A stretch of 52,761 nucleotides of DNA, from the NCBI GenBank assembly GCA_029006755.1, contig JAQXGO010000018.1, positions 1 through 52,761 of the forward strand. The letters run 5' to 3'. Below the pieces are notes generated by a model, which was given only the letters and a program-made list of their open reading frames with translations, ran no database searches and was not told where the DNA came from. Positions 25,585 through 33,663 of this stretch are shown here, piece by piece. Every line of letters starts with the position of its first letter. The stretch's first letter is position 1. This DNA is from Clostridia bacterium (GTDB lineage: Bacteria > Bacillota > Clostridia > UMGS1883 > UMGS1540). A program made the position numbers and the translations under genes.

Positions 25585-27300
25585 ATGGGGGTATCAATCT
25601 TGAAGCTTAGAGGTCGCAGGATGATTGTCGGCGTTGTGGTGCTGGTGCTGCTTCTGCTTAGTGTGGCAACAATACAGGCGTATGGCGGCAGCGGAAAGGT
25701 TTGTCGCGGCGTTTCCGTCGTCGGGGTTTCTTTGTCCGGCTTGTCTGCAGAAAAAGCAGAAGAAAAGTTGCGCAGAGAATTACCTGAGGATGTTTTTAAT
25801 ACGCCGATTCACCTTTCGTTGGGGGATGTAAAGAAGACAGTTGTGCCGGCAGACTTTTTGGCTGCTTATGATTATAAAGGTACGGTGGAGAATGCACTCC
25901 AGTATGCACATAAGGGGAACTACTTTTCGAGGATTGGCGCAGCAATGCGTACTTGGTTTGCCAAAAAGAAAATTCCGGCAAGCATCAGCTATGATGAAGC
26001 TGCTTATCAAGATATGCTGCATACCTTATTAGATGATGTAGGGGAAAAGGTGACAGAATATAGCTGGGAAGCAAAAGATGAAAAATTGATTGTCACCAAT
26101 GGATCGCCGGGGCTTTTGCCGGATGAAAAGAGTGTTTCTGATGCGATTTTGCGGACGATTGGCATGGGCGGCACAGAGAAGGAAATCGTTTTTCCAAAGG
26201 AACACCGTGAGCCGGCAGCGCTGGAGGCGGATGCGTTGTATGATGAAGTATATGCAGAAGCAGCGGATGCTTCATATGTCATCGAAAACGGTAAGGTGGT
26301 TTTGCATCCGCATGTGGTAGGCATGCGGTTTGATAAGGAGCAGGCGGAAAAGGAAATCAAAGCGCACAAAGAATATGGTGAAACGTTTGAAATTCCACTT
26401 GAGATTACGCAACCCGAAGTCACCTTAGAGGATATAGAGAAGAAACTGTTTTCGGAAGTGATTGGAGAATATGAAACCCGCTTTAATGCCGGGGATGAGG
26501 GACGTACAAAGAATATTGTGTTAGCCTCGAATAAAATAAACGGCACTATTTTAGCCCCAAACGAGGTGTTTTCCTATAACACGGTTGTAGGAGAGAGAAG
26601 TTACAGCGAAGGCTTCCAGACCGCAAAGGTATATATCAACGGCGAGAGCGTGGACGGCGTTGGCGGCGGCATCTGCCAGGTTTCCTCCACATTGTTTAAC
26701 GCTGTGGTCTATGCAAACTTAGAGATCGTGGAACGCGTGAACCATCAGCTGACGGTTTCGTATGTACCGCTGGGACGAGATGCAACCGTAGACTATGGCA
26801 ATATTGATTTTCGCTTTAGAAATAACACGGACTATCCGATCAAGATTGTGTGCAGTGCGGAAAACGGCACGATGTATACAGCGATTTATGGCTATTGCGA
26901 GGATAAGAGCGTGCGTGTAAGCTTTGACACAGTAACAACCGGATATACACCGCCGCCGGAGAAGAGAATTAACGATCCGGCGTTACCGCGGGGCGAAGAA
27001 AAAATCGTCAAAAAGGGCACAAACGGATACTTGGTCGACACTTATAAAATTGTAAAGCGTGACGGTAAGGAGGACGAACGGACGCTTCTTTGCCGCAGCA
27101 CATACCGCGGCAGCATACAGGAAATACACGTTGGGACCGGCGAGCCGAAGCCGGAAGAGCTGCCGGAAGAGCCGACACCAACACCAAACGTACATCCAAC
27201 ACCCGCACCGCACACGCAAAAACCGGCAACGCCTTCTCCTTCGGCAGAGGAGACGGAAGAACCTGCAGAACCGGAATATGTGTCCGATAACGGGCTGTAA
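25585..27300 (+). CDS. VanW family surface protein with G5-like domain and Pro/Thr tail
   Basis: 571 residues. One hydrophobic segment at about 13-31 anchors it or acts as a signal. The middle resembles the peptidoglycan-binding/YoaR-type region that precedes VanW domains. The VanW domain runs from about 305: APNEVFSYNTVVGERSYSEGF, GVGGGICQVSSTLFNA, LGRDATVDYGNIDFRF. A G5-like segment follows (VKKGTNGYLVDTYKIVKRDGK), then a Pro/Thr-rich tail ending in EYVSDNGL. The domain set suggests a cell-wall-associated protein; despite the name, no link to vancomycin resistance is implied. It has its own promoter, and the stalk-domain protein 19 bases downstream is probably co-transcribed. Confidence 0.88.
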   Translation: MGVSILKLRGRRMIVGVVVLVLLLLSVATIQAYGGSGKVCRGVSVVGVSLSGLSAEKAEEKLRRELPEDVFNTPIHLSLGDVKKTVVPADFLAAYDYKGTVENALQYAHKGNYFSRIGAAMRTWFAKKKIPASISYDEAAYQDMLHTLLDDVGEKVTEYSWEAKDEKLIVTNGSPGLLPDEKSVSDAILRTIGMGGTEKEIVFPKEHREPAALEADALYDEVYAEAADASYVIENGKVVLHPHVVGMRFDKEQAEKEIKAHKEYGETFEIPLEITQPEVTLEDIEKKLFSEVIGEYETRFNAGDEGRTKNIVLASNKINGTILAPNEVFSYNTVVGERSYSEGFQTAKVYINGESVDGVGGGICQVSSTLFNAVVYANLEIVERVNHQLTVSYVPLGRDATVDYGNIDFRFRNNTDYPIKIVCSAENGTMYTAIYGYCEDKSVRVSFDTVTTGYTPPPEKRINDPALPRGEEKIVKKGTNGYLVDTYKIVKRDGKEDERTLLCRSTYRGSIQEIHVGTGEPKPEELPEEPTPTPNVHPTPAPHTQKPATPSPSAEETEEPAEPEYVSDNGL

Positions 27301-27319
27301 GATAAGGGAGTGAAAGCAC

Positions 27320-28210
27320 ATGAAGAGAGTTTTATGTCTGTTTTTGGCTTGCATGCTTCTTCTGCCACTCGGCACGCAGGCCGCAGTGATTGGCACCGGA
27401 TATGCAACAGACATAAAGGCTTATGTAGATTGCCTTATGGTGCCGTCCTATAACATTGATGGCAATACTGTTGTGATCGTGCGGGATTTGGAGAATTTCG
27501 GTTACACGGTGAATTGGGACGAATCTGCAAGAGTGGTACGCTTTTATCGCGATTTTGCAAAACCGGTCACACCCACCATTCCAACCTATAATGGAACACC
27601 GGTAGGGACAAAGGTTTTTGACGTGTATGAAACCGATATCCGGGTATTCTTTAAAGAAAAAGAAATTCCGGCCTATAATATTGGCGGCCGAACAGCGGTG
27701 CGCCTGCGGGATATTGCACTGGTCGGAGAGGCGGTATACGATCCCACCTATAAAAGTGCAGAGATCTTTAGCTTTGAAACGGTATATTTTGATGATGAAA
27801 TTGCCTATATAAAGACGAATTTTTACGGACGGCTTCTGCTTCTTTCGCAGGGTGATCAGGCACTGCAACCGCTTGTCAGCATGGTGGAAAGCGGTGTGTA
27901 TAACGCAAAAGTGGTCGAGGACTATAAGGCATTTTATAACAGTATGCGGGAACAGTTCGCGGCATATAAGGCCTATAAGGAGCCGTATGGCTTTGACAAG
28001 TCGGCTATGGAGCTTTGGTGGGCAATGGTCAATATGCAGCTTGCCGGAGAAACCATGCTGATTATGGCAGAAACCTTACGGTGCGGGGGCAATGCTATGG
28101 CAGCCATGAATGATTACAACCAGTATAGGATTGACGATTTAGAGCAAAGGCGGGTAGCCCTTCTCAATCTGTATGACGATATTATGCAGCTAACTTTTTT
28201 TTGGGAATAA
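27320..28210 (+). CDS. Secreted protein with stalk / copper amine oxidase N-terminal-like domains
   Basis: 296 residues. A signal peptide is clear (MKRVLCLFLACMLLLPLGTQA). Two related units, YVDCLMVPSYNIDGNTVVIVRDLENFG and FFKEKEIPAYNIGGRTAVRLRDIA, match the repeated stalk/copper-amine-oxidase-N type domain common on clostridial surfaces. The C-terminal half is helical and not recognised. It probably works at the envelope with the VanW protein. No catalytic residues can be assigned. Confidence 0.78.
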   Translation: MKRVLCLFLACMLLLPLGTQAAVIGTGYATDIKAYVDCLMVPSYNIDGNTVVIVRDLENFGYTVNWDESARVVRFYRDFAKPVTPTIPTYNGTPVGTKVFDVYETDIRVFFKEKEIPAYNIGGRTAVRLRDIALVGEAVYDPTYKSAEIFSFETVYFDDEIAYIKTNFYGRLLLLSQGDQALQPLVSMVESGVYNAKVVEDYKAFYNSMREQFAAYKAYKEPYGFDKSAMELWWAMVNMQLAGETMLIMAETLRCGGNAMAAMNDYNQYRIDDLEQRRVALLNLYDDIMQLTFFWE

Positions 28211-28219
28211 AAAAAATAC

Positions 28220-28248
28220 TTGACAAATAGAAGAATATGTGATATTCT
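28220..28248 (+). promoter_or_regulatory. Promoter of infC-rpmI-rplT operon
   Basis: Consensus TTGACA at 28220-28225, a 17-base spacer, then TATTCT at 28243-28248. The start would be near 28255, which gives a structured leader of about 115 bases. Confidence 0.85.
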
Positions 28249-28254
28249 ATCAAA

Positions 28255-28371
28255 GTAGCAAGTAGGGCGAAGCCCTCACCGTATCATTTTTGTATGTATA
28301 CGGTTCATATACCCGGTTTTCGAGGCGGTATTGCTTGCAATACCGCTTAATTTTTTGGGGAGGTGCAGCAT
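28255..28371 (+). promoter_or_regulatory. infC leader with attenuator (L20-type leader likely)
   Basis: Hairpins GGGCGAAGCCC (28265-28275) and ACCGTAT/ATACGGT (28278-28284 with 28298-28304) are followed by a perfect intrinsic terminator: GCGGTATTG (28325-28333), loop CTTG, CAATACCGC (28338-28346), then TTAATTTTTT. In Firmicutes this operon is autoregulated by ribosomal protein L20 through premature termination, so this leader probably does the same. AUACC at 28309-28313 could pair with GGUAU at 28327-28331 as an antiterminator; that pairing is inference. Confidence 0.75.
28325..28356 (+). terminator. Attenuator terminator in infC leader
   Basis: A nine-base-pair perfect stem with a four-base loop and a TTAATTTTTT tract, ending just before the infC ribosome-binding site. 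It must be read through for expression of IF-3, L35 and L20. Confidence 0.85.
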
Positions 28372-28878
28372 ATCAGTAAGGATGTTTTGATCAATGAGGA
28401 AATCCGCGATAAGGAGGTTCGTCTCATTGACAGCGACGGTTCTCAGCTTGGCATTGTTGAGATCAAAGAAGCGCAGAAAATCGCGTACAGTAAGAATTTG
28501 GATTTGGTGAAAATTGCGCCGCAGGCAAAGCCGCCTGTTTGCAAGATCATGGATTACGGCAAATATAAATTTGAAGCGGCAAAGAAAGAAAAAGAAGCGC
28601 GAAAGAACCAGAAAATTGTTACGATCAAAGAGGTTCGCCTGTCTCCGTCTATTGATGAGCATGATTTTCAGACCAAGGCAAAGAGTGCAATCAAGTTTCT
28701 GACGGCGGGAGATAAGGTAAAGGTTAGTGTGCGTTTTCGTGGTCGTGAGCTGCATCACTCGTCTTTGGGTGAAGTTATCCTTCAGAAATTTGCAGATGCT
28801 GTCAGCGAAGTTGGCACAGTCGATAAGATGCCAAAGCTGGAGGGCAGAAACATGACGATGTTCGTCCTGCCAAAATAA
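28372..28878 (+). CDS. infC: Translation initiation factor IF-3, probable ATC start
   Basis: 168 residues. Binds the 30S subunit and checks start-codon choice. Family pattern: ISKDVLINEEIRDKEVRLIDSDGSQLGIV, APQAKPPVCKIMDYGKYKFE, and the C-terminal IDEHDFQTKAKSAIKFL, VSVRFRGRELHH. The ORF track starts at GTG 28363, but that codon is part of the Shine-Dalgarno GGGGAGGTG and has no site of its own. The next suitable codon at the right distance is ATC 28372, giving the usual N-terminus. Rare AUU/AUC/AUA starts are a known infC hallmark that allows IF-3 to limit its own synthesis. Confidence 0.92.
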   Translation: MSKDVLINEEIRDKEVRLIDSDGSQLGIVEIKEAQKIAYSKNLDLVKIAPQAKPPVCKIMDYGKYKFEAAKKEKEARKNQKIVTIKEVRLSPSIDEHDFQTKAKSAIKFLTAGDKVKVSVRFRGRELHHSSLGEVILQKFADAVSEVGTVDKMPKLEGRNMTMFVLPK

Positions 28879-28932
28879 GGTTGAAAGCTTTACGAGCTTT
28901 TGAATATATTACTTAGAAAAGGAGAGAGTATA

Positions 28933-29130
28933 ATGCCGAAGTTAAAGACACACAGAGCTGCGGCTAAACGGTTCAGCCTGACAAAGTCCGGCAAGGTAAA
29001 GAGAGGAAAGGCATTTAGAAGCCATATTTTGAACAAAAAATCTACAAAGCGTAAGAGAAGACTGCGCAAGATAGCGTATGCTTCTATTCCGAACGCTGTA
29101 ACAATCAAAAAGCTGATACCGTATAAATAA
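28933..29130 (+). CDS. rpmI: 50S ribosomal protein L35
   Basis: 65 residues, very basic. [33 protein letters not shown] with [12 protein letters not shown] is the L35 signature. The ORF track start at 28900 is too early; ATG 28933 has AAAGGAGAGAG just upstream. Second gene of the infC operon. Confidence 0.96.
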   Translation: MPKLKTHRAAAKRFSLTKSGKVKRGKAFRSHILNKKSTKRKRRLRKIAYASIPNAVTIKKLIPYK

Positions 29131-29147
29131 AATAGGAGGAGAAGGAA

Positions 29148-29501
29148 ATGGCACGCGTAAAAGGCGCTTTAAGTACAAGAAAAAGACGTAAAAAGATATT
29201 AAAGCTGGCAAAAGGATATAGAGGACATAAGTCAAAGAATTTCCGTATTGCGAACCAGGCGGTAATGAAGTCCCTGGTATACGCATACATTGGCAGAAAG
29301 CAGAAGAAGCGTGATTTCAGAAGATTATGGATCACCAGAATTTCTGCCGCTGCAAAGGCAAATGGCATAAACTATTCACAGTTTATGAACGGCCTTAAGA
29401 AGGCAAACATCGAAATTAACAGAAAGATGCTTTCTGAAATTGCAATCCATGACGCGGCTGCATTCACCGCTCTGGTTGAAAAGGCAAAGGCAAGCTTATA
29501 A
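29148..29501 (+). CDS. rplT: 50S ribosomal protein L20
   Basis: 117 residues. [33 protein letters not shown] and [19 protein letters not shown] are diagnostic. It assembles early on 23S rRNA and is the likely autorepressor of this operon through the leader at 28.26-28.37 kb. AGGAGGAGAAGG precedes the ATG. Confidence 0.97.
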   Translation: MARVKGALSTRKRRKKILKLAKGYRGHKSKNFRIANQAVMKSLVYAYIGRKQKKRDFRRLWITRISAAAKANGINYSQFMNGLKKANIEINRKMLSEIAIHDAAAFTALVEKAKASL

Positions 29502-29566
29502 GAACTACGGATGCGTTTTTGTGGCAGTATGTCCGTAGCGTATTTCGGATTTTGCAAGCATATAAG

Positions 29567-29614
29567 AGCTGCTGCGAGGGATGATCGTTCATGCTTTGCG
29601 GCGGCTTTTGTTTT
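29567..29614 (+). terminator. Probable terminator after rplT
   Basis: AGCTGCTGC (29567-29575) pairs, with G-U wobbles, to GCGGCGGCT (29598-29606), with an inner ATGA/TCAT stem, followed by TTTTGTTTT. A smaller hairpin, CTACGGA/TCCGTAG (29505-29511 with 29532-29538), lies just before it. It closes the infC operon ahead of the RNA methylase gene. Confidence 0.7.
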
Positions 29615-29630
29615 GCAGAATGGAGAGCGT

Positions 29631-30383
29631 ATGATTACGATAACAAGCGCCGGTAACGGCATTATTAAACATATCAAAAAACTATCCGGGCATGCGTATC
29701 GTGCTTCCTGCCAAGAAGTGCTTTTAGAAGGGGAACGGCTGGTTTGCGATAGTGCAGCCTACGGGGCAGAACTCCTTACCGTTTTGATACGGGAAGGATA
29801 TACCGGCCGCGTGCCAGAAGCGGCGCATTGCTATAAAGTGTCGCCTGCGCTTTTTGATGTATTAGCGGAAACCGGTACGCCGCAAGGCATACTGGCAACA
29901 GCAAAGGCAAAACAAGTATCGCTTGAGGAAATCCCCAAAGGGGGAGCCATTATGGTCTGCGACCGGATACAAGACCCCGGAAACGTAGGCACGATTTTGC
30001 GGCTTTGCCATGGCGCGGGGGTAGATGGCGTGGTGCTTTTGCGCGGAACGGCGGATCCCTTTAACACAAAGGCTGTGCGTGCCTCTATGGGCTCCCTTTT
30101 TGCCGTGCCGATAGCCTTTGCAGATGCCTTGCCCCGGTACGAAGGCTATACAAGCTTTTGCGGCGCCCTGACCCCTACGGCTGCATCTCTTTATGCAACG
30201 AAGTTCCCGAAAAAAACCATGCTGATTATTGGGAACGAAGGAGAGGGCGTAAGCCGGGCAATTTTAGAGAAAACACACCATGTCATGATCCCCATGCCCG
30301 GCGGTGCAGAGTCATTCAATGCTGCGGTGGCAGGGGCCGTGATTTTATATGAATATTTTAGGCAGGTAAACGATGTACGATGA
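29631..30383 (+). CDS. TrmH/SpoU family RNA 2'-O-ribose methyltransferase
   Basis: 250 residues. N-terminal substrate-binding part (SAGNGIIKHIKKLSG, VLLEGERLV) and the SPOUT knot motifs VCDRIQDPGNVGTILRLC, IIGNEGEGVS and IPMPGGAESFNAAVAGAVILYEY. Members methylate ribose in 23S rRNA or tRNA; the exact target cannot be told from sequence. The ORF track begins at 29511 inside the terminator region, so I take ATG 29631 with GGAGAG directly before it. It lies next to rplT, a common location for this gene. The end overlaps the next gene by 11 bases. Confidence 0.88.
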   Translation: MITITSAGNGIIKHIKKLSGHAYRASCQEVLLEGERLVCDSAAYGAELLTVLIREGYTGRVPEAAHCYKVSPALFDVLAETGTPQGILATAKAKQVSLEEIPKGGAIMVCDRIQDPGNVGTILRLCHGAGVDGVVLLRGTADPFNTKAVRASMGSLFAVPIAFADALPRYEGYTSFCGALTPTAASLYATKFPKKTMLIIGNEGEGVSRAILEKTHHVMIPMPGGAESFNAAVAGAVILYEYFRQVNDVR

Positions 30384-31089
30384 TTTTGCAAATATTTATG
30401 ATTTGGTGATGCGGGATACGCCTTATGCAGATTGGATAAGCTATTATAAGGCGATTTTTGCGCGCTTTCATAGAACACCGGAACTGGTTTTGGAACTTGG
30501 TTGCGGTACAGGGAATATCACAACGCGTATGGCGGCGGAGGGTTATGATATGATTGGACTGGATAATTCTTTGGCCATGCTGTCCCACGCAAAAGAGAAG
30601 AATCAGGATATATTGTATCTGTTGATGGATATGACTGACTTTGAGCTGTACGGCACTGTGGATGCGATTATCAGCGGACTGGATTGTATGAATTATGTGA
30701 CGGAGGATATCGATAAAGTTTTTTCCTTGGTAAAAAACTATTTAAATCCGGGCGGACTTTTTATTTTCGATATACAAAGCCCGTATAAACTAAAAGAACT
30801 GTTGCCCGGAGAACCCATTATCTGTGACGAGGATGACATTGTGTATATTTGGGAAAGCGAGGTTGAACAATCGCTTTGCCACTTTTATATCACTTTTTTT
30901 ACAAAGAATGAAAACGGCACCTATAGCCGTTGCGACGAAGAACAAACCCAAAGGATTTATGAAATAGATGAGCTTTCTGCAGCGGCAGAGGCAGCAGGGC
31001 TTACTGTGCGCGGTGTGTTTGATGCCTTTTCCTTTACGAAACCGAAGGCGGAGAGTGAACGAATCTTTTTTGTAGTCAGTAAGGAGTAA
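30373..31089 (+). CDS. Class I SAM-dependent methyltransferase
   Basis: 238 residues. SAM-binding motif VLELGCGTGNITTRMA with GLDNSLAMLSHA (motif II), DAIISGLDCMNYV and LNPGGLFIFDI. The N-terminus YDDFANIYDLVMRDTPYADW is typical of a Firmicutes group of unknown substrate. It overlaps the RNA methylase upstream and lies three bases before the flavoprotein, so the three form one transcript. Substrate not assigned. Confidence 0.85.
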   Translation: MYDDFANIYDLVMRDTPYADWISYYKAIFARFHRTPELVLELGCGTGNITTRMAAEGYDMIGLDNSLAMLSHAKEKNQDILYLLMDMTDFELYGTVDAIISGLDCMNYVTEDIDKVFSLVKNYLNPGGLFIFDIQSPYKLKELLPGEPIICDEDDIVYIWESEVEQSLCHFYITFFTKNENGTYSRCDEEQTQRIYEIDELSAAAEAAGLTVRGVFDAFSFTKPKAESERIFFVVSKE

Positions 31090-31092
31090 ACT

Positions 31093-32322
31093 GTGCAGAT
31101 ACTTGTAATCGGCGGCGGTCCTGCCGGCATGCTTGCAGCAGGTATGGCAGCACAGGCAGGCGGGACAGTTTGCCTGGCAGAAAAAAATGAAAAGACGGGC
31201 ATGAAACTGCGTATCACCGGCAAGGGAAGATGCAATCTGACCAATGCCTGTTCCCATGAAGATTTACTGCAAAACGTAGTGCATAATCCGCAGTTTTTGC
31301 AAAGTGCGTTTCGTGGGTTTTCCACAGAAGATGTTATGCGCTTTATGGAAGCGCAGGGCGTGCCTTTAAAGGTGGAACGCGGCAATCGCGTGTTTCCGGT
31401 CAGTGACCGGGCGGAGGACGTGGTGAAGGCACTGCGAAAGTGGCTGGATCGAAGCGGTGTGCGTGTGGTGAAGGCGACAGCCGGGCGACTCATCGTACGG
31501 GATGGTGTTTTGCGCGGCGTACAGTTTGGAGCCAAAAAGGTGGCAGCCGATGCAGTTGTTTTAGCAACAGGCGGTATGAGCTATCCACAAACCGGTTCAA
31601 CGGGCGATGGATATCGGATGGCGGCTGAGGTGGGACATACCATTGTTACACCGAGGCCATCTTTAGTACCGCTTGTGTGTAAGGAAAGGTATAATCTTGC
31701 CGGCCTGAGCCTTAAAAATATAGGCTTTTCCATTCAAAAAGATGGGAAAACCATTTATACCGATTTTGGCGAAATGTTGTTTACGCATGACGGGGTTTCC
31801 GGCCCAGTGGTGCTAAGTGCCAGCGCGCACATGCAGGAAGAAGGCAAGTACCGGCTTTCCATTGACTTAAAACCGGCATTGACTGAGGATATGATGGATA
31901 AACGTCTTCTGCGGGATTTTGAAAAATATGCCAAGAAGGATTTTGTGCATGCACTGGATGATTTGCTGCCCAAACGCCTGATAGAAACTGTTGTGAGCAA
32001 AACCGGGATTTCGCCGCATAAAAAAGCCGGGAGCATAACACGCGCGGAAAGACAGGCCGTATCTGCGGTCATCAAAGGCTTTGCCATGCAGGTGGAAGGA
32101 TTTCGCCCCATTCGGGAAGCGATTGTGACGGCAGGCGGCATAGAAACCAAAGAAATTAACCCGAAAACAATGGAAAGCAAGCTGATTCGAGGCTTGTATT
32201 TTGCGGGAGAGATTATAGATGTTGACGCTTATACCGGCGGCTTTAATTTACAGATTGCGTTTGCAACGGGCTTTGCCGCAGGGACAGCAATCGGAAGGAG
32301 GATACGGGATGAACAGCAGTAA
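31093..32322 (+). CDS. BaiN/HI0933 family FAD-dependent flavoprotein (NAD(P)/FAD oxidoreductase)
   Basis: 409 residues. FAD dinucleotide motif VIGGGPAGMLAAGMAAQ at the N-terminus, the family signature KTGMKLRITGKGRCNLTN, VLATGGMSYPQTGSTGDGY and C-terminal ETKEINPKTMESKLIRGLYFAGEIIDVDAYTGGFNLQIAFATG. The start is GTG 31093 after AAGGAG. Most members have no proven substrate; some act on unsaturated bile acids or similar compounds, but that cannot be extended to this gene. The 3' end overlaps the HutP-family gene by 14 bases. Confidence 0.88.
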   Translation: MQILVIGGGPAGMLAAGMAAQAGGTVCLAEKNEKTGMKLRITGKGRCNLTNACSHEDLLQNVVHNPQFLQSAFRGFSTEDVMRFMEAQGVPLKVERGNRVFPVSDRAEDVVKALRKWLDRSGVRVVKATAGRLIVRDGVLRGVQFGAKKVAADAVVLATGGMSYPQTGSTGDGYRMAAEVGHTIVTPRPSLVPLVCKERYNLAGLSLKNIGFSIQKDGKTIYTDFGEMLFTHDGVSGPVVLSASAHMQEEGKYRLSIDLKPALTEDMMDKRLLRDFEKYAKKDFVHALDDLLPKRLIETVVSKTGISPHKKAGSITRAERQAVSAVIKGFAMQVEGFRPIREAIVTAGGIETKEINPKTMESKLIRGLYFAGEIIDVDAYTGGFNLQIAFATGFAAGTAIGRRIRDEQQ

Positions 32323-32716
32323 GGAGGTCGCAAGCTGCGCAATTGAGATGGCACTGGCGGGAAGCCGAGAGATAGAAAGAGAAAGAAGAAATATATTTTT
32401 GCAAAATGGCATTCGGGCAGCAGCGGTGGACTTTGGCGGTGAGTTTATTGTTTCTGTAAACAAGCTGATTGAACGGGCAGTAGTGGCAGCAAAGAGAGAA
32501 GGACTCATTGATAATACCCATATGGATGAGGGTGCAGTGGCCGGTGCGGCGAGAGAAGCTGTTTCGGAGATTATGACAAAAGCCATAGGACTGAATGTTG
32601 GCGGTAAAATTGGGATTGCCAGAGGCGATGAACATATTTGCGTTTGTATGTTTTTTGGTATTGGCCTTTTGAATCTGAATGAAGTGGCGATTGGGTTAGG
32701 GCATAGAGCCATATAG
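32309..32716 (+). CDS. hutP: HutP family RNA-binding regulator
   Basis: 135 residues. SSKEVASCAIEMALAGSREIER, AAAVDFGGEFIVSVNKLIERAVVAAKREGLI, DEGAVAGAAREAVSEIM and ALGL-type NVGGKIGIARGDEHICVCMFFGIGLLNLNEVAIGLGHRAI match the clostridial HutP family. Bacillus HutP is a histidine- and Mg-dependent antiterminator of the histidine-degradation operon. No hut gene occurs in this window, so the target here is unknown. ATG 32309 follows GGAAGGAGG, so the track start at 32219 is too early. It overlaps the flavoprotein gene and is 14 bases from hslO. Confidence 0.82.
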   Translation: MNSSKEVASCAIEMALAGSREIERERRNIFLQNGIRAAAVDFGGEFIVSVNKLIERAVVAAKREGLIDNTHMDEGAVAGAAREAVSEIMTKAIGLNVGGKIGIARGDEHICVCMFFGIGLLNLNEVAIGLGHRAI

Positions 32717-32730
32717 AAAGGGAGATTTAC

Positions 32731-33603
32731 GTGGAGGATTATATTTTACGGGCAGTGACAACGGATGGCGCCGTGCGTGTTTCTGCTGCGGTGACAACAA
32801 ATATGGTTGAAACAGCGCGCAAAACGCACAACACTTCGCCAACGGCAACAGCTGCATTAGGAAGGCTTTTAACAGCGGCTGCAATCATGGGAGATATGAT
32901 GAAGGGGGAGGACGATAGCCTGACTCTGCAAATGGATGGCGGCGGCCCCTTAGGCAAGCTGGTTGCCATAAGTGACAGCGCGGCGAATGTAAAGGGTTAT
33001 GTGCAGGACCCGACCGTGGATCTGCCACTGAAAAACGGAAAGCTGGATGTGGGAGGTGCCGTCGGGAAAAACGGCCTTTTGGGCATTATCCGGGACTTTG
33101 GTCTGAAAGAACCATATATCGGCCAGGTGGAGCTTTCCACAGGCGAAATTGGGGATGACATCGCGCTTTACTATGCCAGAAGCGAGCAAATTCCATCTGT
33201 GGTAGCACTGGGGGTTCTGGTGGATAGAGATTATTCTGTTAAGGCTGCAGGCGGCATGATTTTACAGGTAATGCCTGAGGCAACGGACGAACAAATCCTA
33301 AAGCTGGAGGAAATGGTAAAGACAATGCCGTCCATTACCAGCATGCTGGATAGTGGTGCGACACCGGAGGATATTCTGGCTTTTGCCCTACAAGCGTTTG
33401 ACGGATATACTTTCGAACAATCTACAACGGCATATCGCTGTGACTGTTCAAGAGAGAGAATTGAAAGAGCAGTGCGCAGTTTAGGAAAAGAAGAGATTCG
33501 TGACATTATTGAAAAGCAGATTCAGGCGGAACTGACATGTCATTTTTGCAATAAACAATACATCGTTTCCAAAGAAGAATTAGAGGCAATGTTGGAAGAA
33601 TAG
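32731..33603 (+). CDS. hslO: Redox-regulated chaperone Hsp33
   Basis: 290 residues. Holdase activated by oxidation of a four-cysteine zinc centre; here C237-x-C239 (YRCDCSRER) and C270-x2-C273 (LTCHFCNKQY). N-terminal features: ARKTHNTSPTATAALGRLLTAAAIMG, LTLQMDGGGPLGKLVAISD and VKGYVQDP. The start is GTG 32731 with AAAGGGAG upstream. A hairpin between 33604 and 33634 follows the stop but lacks a T tract. Confidence 0.95.
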   Translation: MEDYILRAVTTDGAVRVSAAVTTNMVETARKTHNTSPTATAALGRLLTAAAIMGDMMKGEDDSLTLQMDGGGPLGKLVAISDSAANVKGYVQDPTVDLPLKNGKLDVGGAVGKNGLLGIIRDFGLKEPYIGQVELSTGEIGDDIALYYARSEQIPSVVALGVLVDRDYSVKAAGGMILQVMPEATDEQILKLEEMVKTMPSITSMLDSGATPEDILAFALQAFDGYTFEQSTTAYRCDCSRERIERAVRSLGKEEIRDIIEKQIQAELTCHFCNKQYIVSKEELEAMLEE

Positions 33604-33634
33604 AAAGGACATGCACCCAATGCACGTCTCCTTT
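33604..33634 (+). other. Stem-loop between hslO and ATPase gene
   Basis: AAAGGA (33604-33609) pairs with TCCTTT (33629-33634), and TGCA pairs with TGCA inside. There is no T tract, so it is not a standard terminator; it may stabilise the upstream mRNA or be chance. Confidence 0.3.
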
Positions 33635-33663
33635 AATACAATGAAGTGAAAGGGGACGATGCT

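Noticed and set aside
25585-27300. VanW gene as a vancomycin-resistance determinant
   Set aside because: The VanW domain is common in clostridial surface proteins; no vanA/B-type ligase, vanH, vanX or vanRS lies nearby.
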